Below, piece after piece: positions 35,247 through 44,419 of a DNA stretch of 64,000 nucleotides (position 1 is the first letter of the stretch; each line of letters starts with the position of its first letter). The translations under genes and the position numbers were made by a program. This stretch comes from Gallionella sp. (lineage in GTDB: Bacteria; Pseudomonadota; Gammaproteobacteria; Burkholderiales; Gallionellaceae): positions 558,001 through 622,000 of the forward strand of contig JAQTUP010000001.1 in assembly GCA_028707275.1 (NCBI GenBank), given 5' to 3'. The notes beneath the pieces are model-generated. The model saw only the letters and a list, made by a program, of their open reading frames with translations, searched no databases and was not told the DNA's origin.

Positions 35247-35711
35247 TCAGCTTTTTAACTGCGCATATTCAAACCCGGCCTGACAGGCTGCGACATCGAC
35301 TGCCGCACACAAACGCACGGCGCCTGACTCGTCGGGCGCTGCGGACAATGGATGATGCACCAGCACCTGCTCTGAAAACTCGCGCAACGCCTGATAATCC
35401 CCGCCACGGGACGGGGGCAGGATAGCCTGAAAGTACAGCAGGCCTCCCCGGAATCCAACTGCCAGCAAATATCGCTCCCCGGCTCGCACTTCATAAAACT
35501 GCGTGGCAACATCACCTGCCAGCGACGCGCCAACTTCATGCGCGATGTGTTCAAGAAAGTTCTGCGCGCCCGAGAGCGCGGGCGCCAGCGTGAGATGATA
35601 CTGGCCAGGACGATGAACCACGAGAGGAGAGTCGTACAGCACAGTCTTCCCGGGGCGCATCAGGAAGATGACCAGAGGAATCAGGACTGCCAGAAAAAAA
35701 GCTTCGTACAT
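35247..35711 (-). CDS. Hypothetical protein with N-terminal membrane anchor
   Basis: 154 residues. An N-terminal hydrophobic span (AFFLAVLIPLVIFLM) precedes a soluble domain of about 130 residues with mixed alpha/beta character and no motif that I recognise. It lies 19 bases upstream of the response regulator on the same strand and 34 bases after pbpG, so the three are probably cotranscribed. Function unknown. Confidence 0.6.
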   Translation of the reverse strand: MYEAFFLAVLIPLVIFLMRPGKTVLYDSPLVVHRPGQYHLTLAPALSGAQNFLEHIAHEVGASLAGDVATQFYEVRAGERYLLAVGFRGGLLYFQAILPPSRGGDYQALREFSEQVLVHHPLSAAPDESGAVRLCAAVDVAACQAGFEYAQLKS

Positions 35712-35745
35712 TCAGCCCTGAGGGAGCACGCCCCTGTGCTCCGAC

Positions 35746-36645
35746 TCAGCCACGGCGCGTGATGCGTCCGTAGGAACTGCTGCTCTCTATCCACTTCTTC
35801 ACGCGATTGGCATCCCCTATACGGGTGCTTTTTCCTACGGAATCGAGCAGCACGATGATGACCGGACGCTGAAGAATTTGCGCCTGCATGACCAGACAAC
35901 GCCCGGCCTCGTTGATGTAGCCGGTCTTGCTGACACCGATATCCCATGAGGCATTTTTAACCAGCGGATTGGTATTATTAAACAGCATCTCGCGGCCACT
36001 CACGCCTTCGACCAAATGCGAGGCCGTGGTGGTGTACAGGTGTATCAACCGATAATTACGGGCCGCAGCGACCATTTTGACCAGATCGCGAGCGGTCGAT
36101 ACATTTTCACTGTTCAAACCCGTCGGGTCACGAAAACTGGTGTGCGACATGCCCAGCTTACGCGCCTTTGCATTCATCGCCGCGACAGCTGCCGCTGTGC
36201 CCCCGGGGTAATAGCGCGCCAGCACAGAGGCGGCGCGATTTTCAGACGACATCAGTGCCAGCCTCAACATCTCGCTGCGTGTGAATGTCGTCCCGATACT
36301 CAGACGCGAATGCGTACCCTTCAAACTGTCCAGATCGGCGATATTCACGCTGAGCTCTTCGGCCAGATCAGGCTCTGAATCGAGCACGACCATCGCCGTC
36401 ATCAGCTTGGTGATGGAGGCGATAGGGGTGACCTCGTCCGGATTCTTGGTATACAAGGGGCGATGCGTTTTTTCGTCATAAATCAGCGCGATGGACGACA
36501 TCAGCTTGGGACTCGACGCCGGCTGGAAAGACGCGCTGGACAATTCGGTCTCAAACTTCGCCGCCACGCGATAAGTACGCGCCTCTTCAGCCTTCGCCAG
36601 CAACGCGTGTCCGGCCAGCACACATATCAATAATCTTTTTTTCAT
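35746..36645 (-). CDS. pbpG: D-alanyl-D-alanine endopeptidase (PBP7-like)
   Basis: From ATG 36645 the product is 299 residues; a TTG 21 codons upstream gives a charged leader and is less likely. A signal peptide (cleavage after ALLAKA) is followed by the penicillin-binding motifs SxxK (ASITKLM), SxN (SSENRA) and KTG (VSKTGYIN). PBP7 cleaves D-Ala-meso-DAP cross-links in peptidoglycan. The C-terminus lacks the amphipathic anchor of PBP5. It heads a minus-strand string with the hypothetical gene and the response regulator. Confidence 0.9.
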   Translation of the reverse strand: MKKRLLICVLAGHALLAKAEEARTYRVAAKFETELSSASFQPASSPKLMSSIALIYDEKTHRPLYTKNPDEVTPIASITKLMTAMVVLDSEPDLAEELSVNIADLDSLKGTHSRLSIGTTFTRSEMLRLALMSSENRAASVLARYYPGGTAAAVAAMNAKARKLGMSHTSFRDPTGLNSENVSTARDLVKMVAAARNYRLIHLYTTTASHLVEGVSGREMLFNNTNPLVKNASWDIGVSKTGYINEAGRCLVMQAQILQRPVIIVLLDSVGKSTRIGDANRVKKWIESSSSYGRITRRG

Positions 36646-36707
36646 TTTCTGCTTTCTCTGCTTCTGCTTCAGATGCCCGAAGGATACCCCAAAATCAATA
36701 TAACTCA

Positions 36708-37091
36708 ACTGATGTTACGCAGTAACATCAGTTGAGCATTCAAATCAACTTCGCCGGGGGCAGCCCGGCGGCTGGCGACTTTCTTTTGAGTCGCCAAAAG
36801 AAAGTCGCTAAAGAAAAGGCGACCCCGGTGCACCATCCCGCCGACCCGCCAGTGGCAGATCGGCAGGATTCCCTCGACAGTCAGCAAACAACGGGTGAGA
36901 TCCTCGCACGATCCGCACAGCGGCCACGTGTTCAAACAGTCCTCGCCCAAAAGCGCCGTTGCCTGCCTTTCTGCCTGTATACAGGCAGTCTTCGGCGGCG
37001 CACAGGGGGTTGTGGGTGGAGCTCAAAGGTTATAGCTAAAACATCAATGATCCCAAAATACTGACTTTAGAAGTCAGTGCGTAACATCAGT
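36708..37091. repeat. Dispersed element copy A, 384 bp, inverted-repeat ends
   Basis: ACTGATGTTACGCA (36708-36721) and its exact complement (37078-37091) bound a non-coding segment. At the left end a perfect 15-base hairpin (36704-36736) is formed; near the right end ACTGACTT/AAGTCAGT forms another. It fills most of the gap between pbpG and the ABC exporter. Its left end and parts of its interior recur at 50173 and 55444. No transposase is encoded. A translated frame reading FLLSRQKKVAKEKATP is familiar from spurious repeat-derived proteins. Confidence 0.7.
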
Positions 37092-37094
37092 AAC

Positions 37095-38891
37095 TCAATC
37101 AATAACAGGCTCCTGCTCCACCCGTTTTTGAAGATTCCACATTTGCGCGTATAAACCATCGTACCGGAGCAGCTCATCGTGCGTTCCGCGCTCGACAATA
37201 CTGCCATGATCCATCACCAGAATCTGATCGGCATCCACCACGGTAGACAGACGGTGCGCGATAATCAGCGTGGTGCGGTTTTGCGCGATACTGCGCAACT
37301 CGGCCTGAATCGCCTTCTCCGATTTCGAATCCAGCGCCGAGGTCGCCTCATCGAAAATAAGAATGGCCGGATTTTTCAAAATGGCTCGGGCAATCGCCAC
37401 GCGTTGCTTCTCGCCGCCGGATAATTTCAAGCCGCGCTCACCCACCGTCGTATCATAACCTTTAGGCAGGGATTCGATAAATTCATGTATGTGCGCCGCC
37501 TGAGCGGCTGCGATCACCTCATCATGATCCGCGTCCGGACGTCCATAGGCGATATTGTAGTAGATTGTATCGTTGAACAGCACCGTATCCTGAGGCACGA
37601 TGCCGATCGCGGCCCGCAAGCTGCTTTGCGTGACCTCCCGGACATCCTGCCCGTTGATGCGCAGGCTGCCATCTTGCACATCATAGAAACGGAACAACAG
37701 ACGGGACAGGGTAGACTTTCCAGCACCGCTGGAACCCACCACGGCCACCGTGTGCCCGGCAGGAATGGTGAAATTGACATCGAACAGAATCTGCCTGTCC
37801 GCGTTATAGCCAAAGCTTACATGTTCAAACTGGACATCGGCCGGCCCTGCCAGTAAGGCCGCTGCGCCCATTGCATCCGCAATCTCCCGATCCTCTTGCA
37901 GCAGGTCGAACATCTTCTCCATGTCGGCTAAGGCATGGCGAATCTCGCGATAGACGAAGCCTAAAAAATGCAGCGGCATATACAACTGCAACATGAACAC
38001 ATTGATCAGGACAAGATCCCCCACGGTCATCGTGCCTTGCACCACCTCGTCTGCCGCCAGCCACATCAGCGCCGTGATACCGATGGCGATGATGACGCTC
38101 TGCCCTGCATTCAAAAAGGCCAGCGACGTCTGGTTGCGCACCGCCGCAGTTTCCCAGTGCTCCATGTTATTGTCGTAACGGCGCGCTTCATACTGCTCGT
38201 TGCCGAAGTATTTCACGGTCTCGTAGTTAATCAGGCTGTCGATAGCGCGACTGTTAGCCTTGGAATCGAGATCGTTCATGGTGCGGCGCACCACCATGCG
38301 CCACTCGGTGACGAACAGGGTAAAGCCTATATAGAAAATCAGGGTGACGAAGGTAATCCCGGCGAACCAGGGGTTATATTTACTGAGCAAAATCGCCGCG
38401 ACCAGGCCGATTTCCAGCAGTGTCGGCAAAATATTGAACAGCATAAAGTTCAGCAAGAAGCCGATGCCGCGCGTGCCACGGTCGATGTCGCGCGACACCC
38501 CGCCGGTTTGCCGGTCCAAGTGAAAGCGCAGACTCAGGCTGTGCAGATGCTCGAAGACCTGCAAGGCTACGCGACGGATCGCGCGCTGCGTCACTTTGGC
38601 AAACACCGCATCGCGCAATTCGCCAAACAGCGTGCTCAACAGACGCAGCAGGCCATAGCCTAAAATCAGCATGACCGGCACCATCAGCACCGCATGCGTT
38701 TTATCCAGCGCGTCGATGATCTGCTTGAGCACCAGCGGCACCGTGACATTGGCAAACTTGGCGAGAATCAGCAGGCTCATCGCCAGTATCACCCGCCCCT
38801 TGAATTCCATCAGATAGGGGATGAGCGAACGGAGCGTGTTCCAGCCCCCGCGCGTATCGTGTTCAGGGGATGAAGTGGAATGTGGTTGCAT
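37095..38891 (-). CDS. Atm1/ABCB7-type ABC exporter
   Basis: 598 residues: a six-span type I exporter domain (about 20-330), then an ATPase domain with Walker A GSSGAGKST, signature LSGGEKQRVAIAR and Walker B ILIFDEATSALD. The coupling region SLINYETVKYFGNEQYE is diagnostic of the Atm1/HMT1/ABCB7 branch rather than MsbA. Bacterial members export glutathione-linked metal or sulfur species and confer heavy-metal tolerance; that role is from the family. It functions as a homodimer in the inner membrane. It is divergent from the CHASE2 gene. Confidence 0.9.
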   Translation of the reverse strand: MQPHSTSSPEHDTRGGWNTLRSLIPYLMEFKGRVILAMSLLILAKFANVTVPLVLKQIIDALDKTHAVLMVPVMLILGYGLLRLLSTLFGELRDAVFAKVTQRAIRRVALQVFEHLHSLSLRFHLDRQTGGVSRDIDRGTRGIGFLLNFMLFNILPTLLEIGLVAAILLSKYNPWFAGITFVTLIFYIGFTLFVTEWRMVVRRTMNDLDSKANSRAIDSLINYETVKYFGNEQYEARRYDNNMEHWETAAVRNQTSLAFLNAGQSVIIAIGITALMWLAADEVVQGTMTVGDLVLINVFMLQLYMPLHFLGFVYREIRHALADMEKMFDLLQEDREIADAMGAAALLAGPADVQFEHVSFGYNADRQILFDVNFTIPAGHTVAVVGSSGAGKSTLSRLLFRFYDVQDGSLRINGQDVREVTQSSLRAAIGIVPQDTVLFNDTIYYNIAYGRPDADHDEVIAAAQAAHIHEFIESLPKGYDTTVGERGLKLSGGEKQRVAIARAILKNPAILIFDEATSALDSKSEKAIQAELRSIAQNRTTLIIAHRLSTVVDADQILVMDHGSIVERGTHDELLRYDGLYAQMWNLQKRVEQEPVID

Positions 38892-39160
38892 GGCAGGTGG
38901 ACAAAATCAATGAGTGCGGATTATAGCCTCTGATCGTCGATCTGAAAAAACGTTCACGCAAGCTCATCGGCAGATTGATCACAGGCTCTGTCGTAGTTGA
39001 CTGTTGAAACTAAAATTCAAGATTTGAAATATCTCACGCGCAGTGCGATCCGGTTGCTGCCAACTGTGACCCGGCCATCTTTTAGGACGCATCCAATATT
39101 CGATTATCCGGGCGCGCCACATCGGCGCATAATACGCCATCACTTATCCCGAGTTTGACC

Positions 39161-40858
39161 ATGAATCCGATCTCCGCCCTCTCCTACCATATCAGACGCT
39201 GGAAGAGCACCTTTTCCACCCTGCTGGCGCTGCGGTGGAACACCAGTTTTTACCTGTATCTGGCGGGAATTTTCAGCGTATTGATCATCGCCGACGCCGC
39301 CGTGTTGCACCTGACGACCAACATGAAGCAGGGCGCATTTGACATGATGGTGAAATACCGCGTCAATGTCCCGAAACCTGACCAGGACATCGTCATCGTG
39401 GACATCAACGAGGCGAGCCTGGCTGCTATGGCGCGTGAATATGGCCGCTGGCCGTGGCCCCGGCAGGTCATGGGCGAATTCCTCGAACAGATTGAAAAAC
39501 AACACCCCCGGGCTGTCGTCTTCGATGTCCTGTTCAGCGATGCAGATGTGTACAACCCGGACAGCGACGCCTATTTCGATGCGGCGATCGCTGCGACGAA
39601 AAACACCTATTTCCCGATGCTGCGCCTGGATCCTGCCGATGACGCCTTAAGCCTGGTCAAACCGGGGATGATTCCGGGCGTGACAGCCATGGGGGCGGGC
39701 GCCAGTTCTGACGCCACTGTTGCGATGGTGCTGCCCTACTTCAAGTCGATACTGGATAGTGGCAGGATGGGTCTGCACAACATCTACCCGGATATAGACG
39801 GCATCGTCCGCCAGTATCCGGTTTATCGCAACGACTATGGCTGGAAAATCCCCTCCCTGCCCTTGCGCATCGCAGAACAGCAAGGCTATACCCAACCCGA
39901 CGCCGAACGCGTACTGCTCAACTGGCGCGGCCCGCCGTTCACCTACCAGTCGGTCAGTTTCAGCGACGTGTTCACGGATTTTTCCAGCCAGACCAAACAG
40001 CGCCGTCCTGACGAATTCACCGGCAAGATCGTGATTATCGGCTCGACCGCCCCCAGCCTGTTCGACATCAAGCCGACGCCGCTCTCCCGCACCCACCCGG
40101 GCGTGGAAATTCTGGCCACCGCGATCGACAACTTCAAACACGGCGACTTCCTGCGCTTTCCGGACGCACGCATCCTCTACCTGCTGCTCACGCTGATAGT
40201 CATCTGGTCGACCGCCTGGGGTTTTTACCGCAACACAGGCCGCGACAAGATAGATGGCCTGTTCGGCGCCTCGCAATTCATCCTGCTGGGCATATCCTAT
40301 GCCAGCATCAATTTCACCAACACCTACATCAACCTCACAGGGCCTGTCACGCTGGGTCTGGCCTTTTTCTCCATTGCCAGACTGTATGATTTCGCCACCA
40401 GCAAGGCACTGGAAAACAACACCGTGCGAACGGCTGAAAGGCACAGTGGCGACCTTATCGGCGTACTGATGCTGATACGACTGCAAGGGAACATGCTCAA
40501 CGACAGCCTGCGCGAGAAAATTTGTTCGGGAATGGATAAAATTGGCGCCCATGACAAGAGCGTTGAAATCATCAAAGGCGATCAGCAAGGGCTGTGGGAT
40601 CTGTTTGAGGATACACTGGCCATTTCCTGGCTATGCAAGGCCGATGATGAAGCGGCCAGACAGCGCATCGCCCGCGATATTCCTGCACTGGAAAATGCGA
40701 TAGGGCCGCTGCTGCACAAATACTGCGCGACAACGGATAATGACATCTCCAGTATCGTCCATGAAGGACACATAGCCGGGGGCGTTGATGCGCGCGACAG
40801 CTGGCGCATCCTGTTCGCCCAAACGCTGCTGAACTGGCACGAAACAAAAAACAGCTAA
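39161..40858 (+). CDS. CHASE2-domain membrane protein without a known output domain
   Basis: 565 residues from ATG 39161 (a TTG two codons earlier is possible). One N-terminal span (about 33-55) leads to an extracytoplasmic CHASE2 domain (about 60-330) with the family motifs IVIVDINEASLAA, GRWPWPR and FTGKIVIIGSTA. Three further spans follow (about 340-415). CHASE2 proteins normally end in a cyclase, kinase or GGDEF domain; here the cytoplasmic tail is about 150 residues with no such motif. It starts an operon-like run with an SH3 protein and an M48 peptidase, so it may sense an envelope condition. Confidence 0.85.
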   Translation: MNPISALSYHIRRWKSTFSTLLALRWNTSFYLYLAGIFSVLIIADAAVLHLTTNMKQGAFDMMVKYRVNVPKPDQDIVIVDINEASLAAMAREYGRWPWPRQVMGEFLEQIEKQHPRAVVFDVLFSDADVYNPDSDAYFDAAIAATKNTYFPMLRLDPADDALSLVKPGMIPGVTAMGAGASSDATVAMVLPYFKSILDSGRMGLHNIYPDIDGIVRQYPVYRNDYGWKIPSLPLRIAEQQGYTQPDAERVLLNWRGPPFTYQSVSFSDVFTDFSSQTKQRRPDEFTGKIVIIGSTAPSLFDIKPTPLSRTHPGVEILATAIDNFKHGDFLRFPDARILYLLLTLIVIWSTAWGFYRNTGRDKIDGLFGASQFILLGISYASINFTNTYINLTGPVTLGLAFFSIARLYDFATSKALENNTVRTAERHSGDLIGVLMLIRLQGNMLNDSLREKICSGMDKIGAHDKSVEIIKGDQQGLWDLFEDTLAISWLCKADDEAARQRIARDIPALENAIGPLLHKYCATTDNDISSIVHEGHIAGGVDARDSWRILFAQTLLNWHETKNS

Positions 40859-40860
40859 TG

Positions 40861-40923
40861 GTAAGTGGAAAGTGGAAAGTGGGAAGTGGGAAGTGGGAAG
40901 TGGGAAGTGGGAAGTGGGAAGTA
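40861..40923. repeat. Heptamer tandem repeat GGAAGTG, nine units
   Basis: Nine contiguous seven-base units (one GTAAGTG, two GAAAGTG, five GGAAGTG, one GGAAGTA) start three bases after the CHASE2 stop codon. They end 17 bases before the SH3 gene, just upstream of its GGAGG box. Confidence 0.95.
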
Positions 40924-40940
40924 AAAAAACCGGAGGAAAT

Positions 40941-41453
40941 ATGCAATTTAAACAAATGATCATCGTTGCAGCGCTGCTGGTATCGGCCAGCGCGCAGGCT
41001 GGCGAGAGTGCGACGACCATCAAGGCTGACAGCCTCAAGGCGAAACCGTTTTCCGACGCAAAGGTCATCGCCAGCCTGCCGGTTGCGACCCGTGTCGAAA
41101 TCCTGAAAAAAGAAGGCGGCTGGTATCAGGTCAAGAGTCCTCAGGGGAGCGGCTGGGTACGGATGCTCAGTCTGCGGCGGGGCGAGGCCAGAACCGGGTC
41201 GTCGGGCAGCGAACTGACGGGTCTTGCGAGTCTTGCATCCGGGCGTGCCGGTACCGGAAAAGTTGTCGCAACGACCGGCATACGCGGCCTGAACGAGGAA
41301 GAACTCCGCGCTGCTCAATTCGACGAAAAGCAGGTAGCCCTCGCCGAGTCCTACACCACCACCCGGGCCGAGGCGCAAAAATTTGCCGCCAGCGCCCGCC
41401 TGACACCTGTGCAGATGAATTACCTGCCTGAACCTGGAGGATCATCAAAATGA
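40941..41453 (+). CDS. Secreted bacterial SH3-domain protein
   Basis: 170 residues from ATG 40941, which has GGAGGAAAT directly upstream; the longer frame through the heptamer repeat is rejected. A signal peptide (cleavage after VSASAQA) precedes one SH3_3 domain (about 25-80) with LKAKPFSDAKVIASL and GWYQVKSPQGSGWVRM. The C-terminal half is helical and ends PVQMNYLPEPGGSSK. Such domains bind cell-wall peptides or partner proteins. Its stop overlaps the M48 peptidase start, so the two are coupled. Confidence 0.85.
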   Translation: MQFKQMIIVAALLVSASAQAGESATTIKADSLKAKPFSDAKVIASLPVATRVEILKKEGGWYQVKSPQGSGWVRMLSLRRGEARTGSSGSELTGLASLASGRAGTGKVVATTGIRGLNEEELRAAQFDEKQVALAESYTTTRAEAQKFAASARLTPVQMNYLPEPGGSSK

Positions 41454-42277
41454 ACCATCTGATTTTAAAAAGTCTGATTCTGGCGGGTCTGTGCCTACCC
41501 GCTGCACAGGCCTTCGACCTGGGACAGGAACTCAGGAACGCCGCCCGTGATCTGAAAAAACCGGGGGCGGCCTCGTCGCTTGGCGGTTATTCGGAAACAG
41601 AGGAAGTAGCCATCGGTCGTCAGATCGCGGGCAACCTGCTGGGCGCCTCCCCTCTGGTTCCGGACAAGAAGCTGCAAAAATACGTGAACAACGTCGGCCG
41701 CTGGGTTGCCAGTCAGAGCGAGCGCGCAGACCTTGAGTGGCATTTTGGCGTAATCGAGTCGAACGACATCAATGCCTTCGCAGCTCCCGGCGGTTACATC
41801 TTCATGACTCGCGGCCTGTATAAACAGCTCAAGGATGAATCGGAACTGGCAGGGGTGCTAGCGCATGAGATCGCTCATGTCATCAAAAAACACCACCTGA
41901 AAATTTTACAACAAAGCCGCATGGTGGATTTGGGCGGAAAACTGCTGGGCAAGCAAGCCGGTGGCAACGACAACATCCGCAATCTGATCGGCAGCGGCGC
42001 CGAAATCGTCTCCCGCTCGCTCGACAAGGGGGCAGAGTTTGAGGCTGACCGCACAGGCATCGTGCTCGCTGCCCGCGCCGGTTACAATGCCTACGGCCTT
42101 CCCGGCGTATTGCAACAAATCGGCCACAGCAGTGCGGACGACAGCAGCGTGGCTTTGCTGTTCAAGACCCACCCTCACCCCGACGAACGACTGGCCAAGC
42201 TGGATGATGCGATGGACAGCCGCTTCGACGGAACCGGCGGAAAAACCCTGGCTCAGCGCCTGTACAAGATCAGATAA
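41450..42277 (+). CDS. M48-family periplasmic metallopeptidase
   Basis: 275 residues with a signal peptide (cleavage near PAAQA). The zinc motif HExxH is LAHEIAHVIKKHH and the third ligand is the Glu of GAEFEADRTGI. The region with NAFAAPGGYIFMTRGL is typical of the BepA/YcaL/LoiP group, which degrade or help fold misassembled outer membrane proteins. No TPR domain follows. The ATGA overlap with the SH3 gene suggests that the two products act together in the envelope. Confidence 0.9.
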   Translation: MNHLILKSLILAGLCLPAAQAFDLGQELRNAARDLKKPGAASSLGGYSETEEVAIGRQIAGNLLGASPLVPDKKLQKYVNNVGRWVASQSERADLEWHFGVIESNDINAFAAPGGYIFMTRGLYKQLKDESELAGVLAHEIAHVIKKHHLKILQQSRMVDLGGKLLGKQAGGNDNIRNLIGSGAEIVSRSLDKGAEFEADRTGIVLAARAGYNAYGLPGVLQQIGHSSADDSSVALLFKTHPHPDERLAKLDDAMDSRFDGTGGKTLAQRLYKIR

Positions 42278-42341
42278 AAAGCGGCTCTTCCGCGTCTTTG
42301 CGTGAAACTGCCTGTTTAAAGCTGGGGCTTGAACTGCTCTT

Positions 42342-43265
42342 TCAGGCTCGCTCGTTCGCCACGCCATGCGGCACATGGCCGGTCGCGACATGCAGGCGCG
42401 CCGAGTCGCAGTGTTTTTGCTGGTCGTCGAAAAAGATGTCGGCTCTGAAAGCCTTCAAAAAATCGCCCTTGTCCTTGCCGCCCAGAAACAAAGCCTCGTC
42501 GATGCGGATGTTCCAGGCGCGCAGGGTGCGTATGACCCGTTCATGAGTGGGTGCGCCGCGTGCCGTGATGAGCGCTGTGCGTATCGGTGAGGTGTCAGCG
42601 GGATAGTCCAGTTGAATCCTGTACAACATGGCGAGGAAGTTTTTGAACGGCCCGCCCGGCAAGGGGCGCTTAGCCGCCGCTACTTCATTGCTTTCAAAGG
42701 CATTCAACCCGTCTTCCCGGTAAATGCGCTCGGACTCGTCCGAAAACAGCACCGCATCGCCATCGAAGGCAATGCGCAACTGAGAACAGGTATCGGCAGC
42801 CGAGGCCGATGACAAAATCGTTGCGGCGGCAAACCCCGCATCCAGCGCTTTGCGCACATCATCGGGTTCGGAGGATAAAAACAGATGCGCACCAAAGGCT
42901 GAAATATAGGGGTGTGTACTCTCCCCGCGCGTAAACGCTGCGCGCCTGATGGCAAGACCGTGGTGGCGTATCGAATTGAAGATGCGCAAGCCGGTGTCGG
43001 CGCTGTTGCGCGAGAGCAGAATCACTTCGACGCGCGGATGGGCCGGATCGGGCGCATTGAGCGCCAGCAGTTTTTTGACCAGACTGAACGCGACCCCCGG
43101 CACCAGCAGCACCTCTTCGTGTTCGATCTGGTGGCGACAATACGCCGCCTCCCCTTCCCTCTCGAAAATCTCATGACTCTCATCCAGATTAAACAAGGCA
43201 CGGGATGAAACCGCCACGACCAGTTTTTCAACCGCAATTACACCGTCTTTTTTCAAATCTGTCAT
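42342..43265 (-). CDS. 5'-nucleotidase (cytosolic 5'-nucleotidase I-like family)
   Basis: From ATG 43265, preceded by AGGGGG, the product is 307 residues; a 91-codon N-terminal extension of the open frame has no Shine-Dalgarno support and crosses the divergent promoter region. The family blocks AVSSRALFNLDESH, VILLSRNSADTGLR, RIAFDGDAVLFSDESE and ALFLGGKDKGDFL match the Pfam 5'-nucleotidase (PF06189) group related to cytosolic NT5C1. It should dephosphorylate nucleoside monophosphates. It stands alone, divergent from the DUF1643-like gene. Confidence 0.85.
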   Translation of the reverse strand: MTDLKKDGVIAVEKLVVAVSSRALFNLDESHEIFEREGEAAYCRHQIEHEEVLLVPGVAFSLVKKLLALNAPDPAHPRVEVILLSRNSADTGLRIFNSIRHHGLAIRRAAFTRGESTHPYISAFGAHLFLSSEPDDVRKALDAGFAAATILSSASAADTCSQLRIAFDGDAVLFSDESERIYREDGLNAFESNEVAAAKRPLPGGPFKNFLAMLYRIQLDYPADTSPIRTALITARGAPTHERVIRTLRAWNIRIDEALFLGGKDKGDFLKAFRADIFFDDQQKHCDSARLHVATGHVPHGVANERA

Positions 43266-43506
43266 ATGTCCCCCTGAAAATTCACAGCCATCGCCGGAGT
43301 CTACCGCGCGCAATATAACAGCGCAATTGCTGCCGCCCGCGCCAGTCAGTTTAATCGAGAAACGGACTCTGCCTGCTGACCGCCGCACGTCATGACACAA
43401 ATGAATGCGGACACCGGAAAATTCCATGTTAACCTGCCGGAAATTTATTACCGTGGCCTGCCGCCCGCCACGCATGTTCATCACACCCAGCAGAGGAGCC
43501 CCGCAC

Positions 43507-44208
43507 TTGCCTGAATTTATACCCGCAGCAAAACTCAAAGGAAGCTATGAAGTTTTCGGTCATTTCTACTCTGTAGACTTGAAGTCGGGCGAGAGAATCG
43601 ACTGTCGCAGCGTTCTGGAACTGGTCGCCCCGCACAGGATACCCTCCGATCTGGGTTTGCTCTCGGAACAGGTTCCCGACGCAATTTTTATCATGATGAA
43701 TCCGGGTTCTTCGGAGCCGCTCGAAGAGGTTCATCACATCGTGCCCGAAGACGAGATAAGTCAGCTTGAACTTTCGCTGGTGCGAACAAAGCCCGACATT
43801 ACCCAGTATCAGGTGATGAGAGCCATGCATTATTGCGGCTGGGCGCATGTCAGGGTTCTGAACCTCTCGGACATGAGAGATCCGCAAAGCGGCAAATTTA
43901 TCGAGCGCTACAGCCAGATTGAGCGCAGCACGGGCTTTACCGCGCACTCTTTGTTCAGCGATGAACGGGCCTGCGAGCTGGCGCGCAAGCTTGCCAAAAA
44001 TCCGCAAACCCCCATCGTCTGCGCCTGGGGGGTCAGTCCCGATCTGGAGCCGCTGATCGACAGGTGCCTGGCGCGCGTCTCAAAACTGCCAGGCCTGACC
44101 GGACTGCTGAAACCGGAGACGAAAAACAAATATTTTCATCCGCTGCCCACCTTGCAATCGGGGAAGATAAAATGGGTCAACGACATGGTCGCGCTGATCA
44201 ATTCATAA
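43507..44208 (+). CDS. DUF1643-like protein
   Basis: I favour a TTG start at 43507 because GAGGAG lies about nine bases upstream, giving 233 residues; ATG 43474 or 43405 are alternatives. The motif AIFIMMNPGSSEP and later VRVLNLSDMRDPQSG resemble DUF1643, a family of unknown biochemical function also found in phages and islands. The C-terminus has IVCAWGVSPDLEPL. No signal peptide. Its neighbours are unrelated, so context gives no role. Confidence 0.65.
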   Translation: MPEFIPAAKLKGSYEVFGHFYSVDLKSGERIDCRSVLELVAPHRIPSDLGLLSEQVPDAIFIMMNPGSSEPLEEVHHIVPEDEISQLELSLVRTKPDITQYQVMRAMHYCGWAHVRVLNLSDMRDPQSGKFIERYSQIERSTGFTAHSLFSDERACELARKLAKNPQTPIVCAWGVSPDLEPLIDRCLARVSKLPGLTGLLKPETKNKYFHPLPTLQSGKIKWVNDMVALINS

Positions 44209-44226
44209 ACCTAGAAAAAGCAGTTG

Positions 44227-44356
44227 TCCACGAAAGACACGAAAAAACACGAACAGATTCAAATGCATGTCAGGATTTGTCACCTCACCCATTAGGTGAA
44301 CCGATCAATTTATGTAATCACTTGTTTTCTTTCGTGACTTTCGTGCTTTTCGTGGA
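44227..44356. repeat. Imperfect long inverted repeat, 130 bp
   Basis: An arm starting TCCACGAAAGACACGAA (44227-44253) is complementary, with a few mismatches, to 44331-44356. Inside, CACCT/AGGTG makes a small hairpin. It lies between the DUF1643-like gene and the 3' end of clsB. It resembles a dispersed intergenic repeat rather than a terminator. Confidence 0.6.
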
Positions 44357-44419
44357 TGAAAAACCGTTTTTAGGATAAACCAAAGTTACTGACTTGGGCT
44401 TGCCAGCGCCTCAAGGGGG

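Noticed and set aside
36732..37064. 110-aa plus-strand frame in dispersed element copy A as a gene
   Set aside because: It lies wholly in the repeat, has no ribosome binding site, and similar peptides are typical of over-annotated repeats.
40861..40923. CRISPR-like array from the repeated GGAAGTG units
   Set aside because: Units are seven bases and contiguous with no spacers; it is a simple tandem repeat. No cas gene is in the window.
43266..43538. 91-residue N-terminal extension of the 5'-nucleotidase
   Set aside because: ATG 43265 has AGGGGG upstream; the extension crosses the divergent control region and has no family support.
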